A DNA stretch of 64,000 bases. Source: Nilaparvata lugens. Taxonomy: Eukaryota; Arthropoda; Insecta; Hemiptera; Delphacidae. Both the position numbers and the translations under genes were made by a program. The number at the start of each line of letters is the position of its first letter. Within the stretch, counting starts at the first letter, position 1. The stretch covers positions 21,780,365-21,844,364 of the forward strand of contig NC_052515.1 in NCBI RefSeq assembly GCF_014356525.2, read 5' to 3'. Of the stretch, positions 37,201 to 40,200 are shown in pieces. The notes beneath the pieces are model-generated. The model made no database searches. It saw nothing but the letters and a program-made list of their open reading frames with translations, and was not told where the DNA came from.

Positions 37201-40200
37201 TGTTGATTTAAAGAGTGACAAGTCACAGAAATTCAGACTTAACATTTTTGAGCTGAATTTGACTGTGAAGAGTAAGGGTGTGATCACATTGAATGCGTAT
37301 ATGTGCAAGTGCACGCTTGTTATGCTGCCAAGCGCGCAGATGAGAAACAAACTATGGAAAGAGCAATAGGAACACACCCTAAACGCATGCACGTACTGGT
37401 TGCGTTCAGTGTGAGCAGCTGCATGAACGTCACACCGTGTCGGATGGCTCTTTCCAGATTTTGTTTTTCGGCTCATACGTGATCTGACATGCACTTAAAC
37501 ATACAACACATCCAATGTGATCATACCCCAAGTCTGTACGCACCTTTATGTTTAGAAGTGACAATCGCTGTTGATTTGGAGTGTGAGTTACATAACATCG
37601 ATTGTCAGTTTGGTGTAAGAGTAAGCATTCTCGACTAGATTGGGAGGCCCCGGGTTCGATTCCCGGGCTGACAAATAATTTTTGAACAGTAGCGCTCATC
37701 GAATTTCAATCTAGCTGTTTACCCTGCTGTCGATATTTGCAGTAGCAGAGGTCTTCGGGGTATTTTACGGTATTTAATTTGGATTTTCGTTCAAAAATAA
37801 TAACAAAACATAGACATTTGGACTTTACATCTTTCAGCTGAATATTTGTCGACGAAGTGTAAACTTATTGAATTCAAATTCAGCATAAATGAGACTTTTT
37901 TATCCTAAAAAACCTCTTTAACAACTGCAGCTACCTTCACTGGCTTTCTGGATCACAAGGAGTAACTTCCATTGTCACAGCACTAGAAGTTGAGGTCTTG
38001 TCGCAGATGCGCTATACTGCCGTTTGTCAAAGACCCGTGATGCATTTACTACATCGACATTGACAATCTTCAATAAACTTTCAGAGAATTTGAAGAGGTT
38101 GAACACAACAGCATCCAATTCATGACTTGATTGTTGGCTTGGAAGAGAGTCAATTTATTACATTTAGGAATATTTTCTGAACGACTTGGTAGGCCTTATA
38201 TTATCCACGCTGCTATCTCGATAGTTGAAATATGACAAGTAATGAAACTAGTAGTTCTGTGAACAGTAGACCTCACGCAGTATTCTCATCCACAAGTACC
38301 TGATGTCACCTGTTTTAAATGTTAACAAACTCAGTTTACGTTTGAATCTGTATTCCATATGATATAATTCATCCAGTTCCGTGATAATCTTTCCATCTGA
38401 GGAAAATTAATTTTTCACAATCAAAAAGGCCTCTTTTGGTCTTTGATTGAAACTATAGATCTTATAGAAATACAGAAATAGACTGGCTTCTTCATACATT
38501 TTTTGTGTAATCACTATCCTGTCAGCTGATTGTTTATGAATATTTCTATAGTCTGATTAATCCTATCTTCAGAGTAGATGATATAGGTCTATAGTGATAT
38601 CGGAGTATGGAGGAATTCCTTTTCCTTTTTTGATTGTAAAAATCAAATCACCTATTAAATTAGTTTTTTTCGAATGTCAGAATATTGATACTTGAAGATG
38701 CATACCTCTTTAAGGTCTTTGATTGAAACTATCGACTTTATAGAAATACAGAGATAGACTGGCTTCTCCAGACATCTGTGTAATCACTTGTCAGCTGATT
38801 GTTTATGAATATTTCTATAGTCTGATTAATCTCATCTTCAGAGTAAATTATATATAGCCCTATAATGATATCGGAGTATGGAGGAATTCCTTTTCCTTTC
38901 ATATTATCCTTAAAATGCAAAATTTCAAGAAACTTATACATCGACGCGCAGTTGAAAAAGGAATATTTCTGCCAAATCTCATAGAATTCTATCAACGCGT
39001 TTGGCCGTAATTGCGTTACATACAGACAGACAAAAGTAAATCCGAGTTAAAACATAGACCTCACTACGTTCGGTCAATAAACAATTGACGCAACCCATCC
39101 GGCCTTGCTCGTATTGGTGAAAAGAAAGGTAATTCAAGGTATCTGAATTTGGGTTTGAATACTTGTTTTCATTTATCAAATAAGTGATATGTCACTAACC
39201 TCACGTGAATTTACGCACAAAGATAATTGAGAATCCATGTGTAGCATTTGTTTGCATGATTGGTGACTTACCTTGAGTGAGCTTGCGCACAATGACCTCC
39301 TGCGGCGTGTCGTGCGCAGTCGCAGCGAGCGATGTGGACGACGCGTCGAGCGAGCGCTTCTTGCGCTTAGGCAGGGCACTCCCCCCACCCAGTGTGTTCA
39401 GCAGATGCTCGTACTGCACGGCGCACTGCTTCTGCGAGTACCACTCCAGTGGCCGATCGCCTCCCTCACACATGGTGCGCATCGCGCGGCTCACTGACAT
39501 CCTAAAACATACCCAAGCAAATCTTTACTTTACTTGTTTGTCATACGAACTGGATCAAAGACTTCCGCAGTATATGTTAAATAATTCCCAGTGTTGTGAA
39601 GCTGCTAGCATAGAGAAAATATAGCATAAGAAGATATCTCATGGTAGAGGGCGTTTATGTTATAAATTTCACTGTTAACTCAACCCGATAGTCCATACCA
39701 TAGTTATATAGTATAAGATACTCGAGAGAATTTTTTTTTTTTGTGAATTTTGTTTCGATTCTTCGCTTAATTATTTTAAATCAATTTTAAACTCAATTTA
39801 AATCAGGTTAAGCGCATGATAAACTTATCTCCTACTCCCACTGGCGAACAAGTCATCTTATGCCAGTGGTTTTTTTTCACTTACCGTTTATTATTATTAC
39901 ATTTAGGTTGGATTGTGTTGAGCTTTGTTTGATAAATCCATATGTATTTATGAGTAAGGAATTTTATTATTATATGAAACTACATCAAGGACTCCCGCAG
40001 TATATGACACGTCAATCAATAATTAAATAATTAGCCGTGTTGTGAAGCTGCTAGCATAGAGAAAATATAGCACAAGAAGATATCCCACGGTATAATAATA
40101 ATAATAATAATAATAATAGTATAGGGCGTTTATGTTCCAAATTTCACTTTCAACTCAGCCCGATAGTCTTTGCAGTTATCTTTTAAGAAAGCTATGTGAC

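Noticed and set aside
39201..39500. ATG at 39500 as BRD8 start
   Set aside because: It follows a good acceptor and the Trp codon it completes continues SGDQNW from the exon at 42209-42294, so it is an internal Met.
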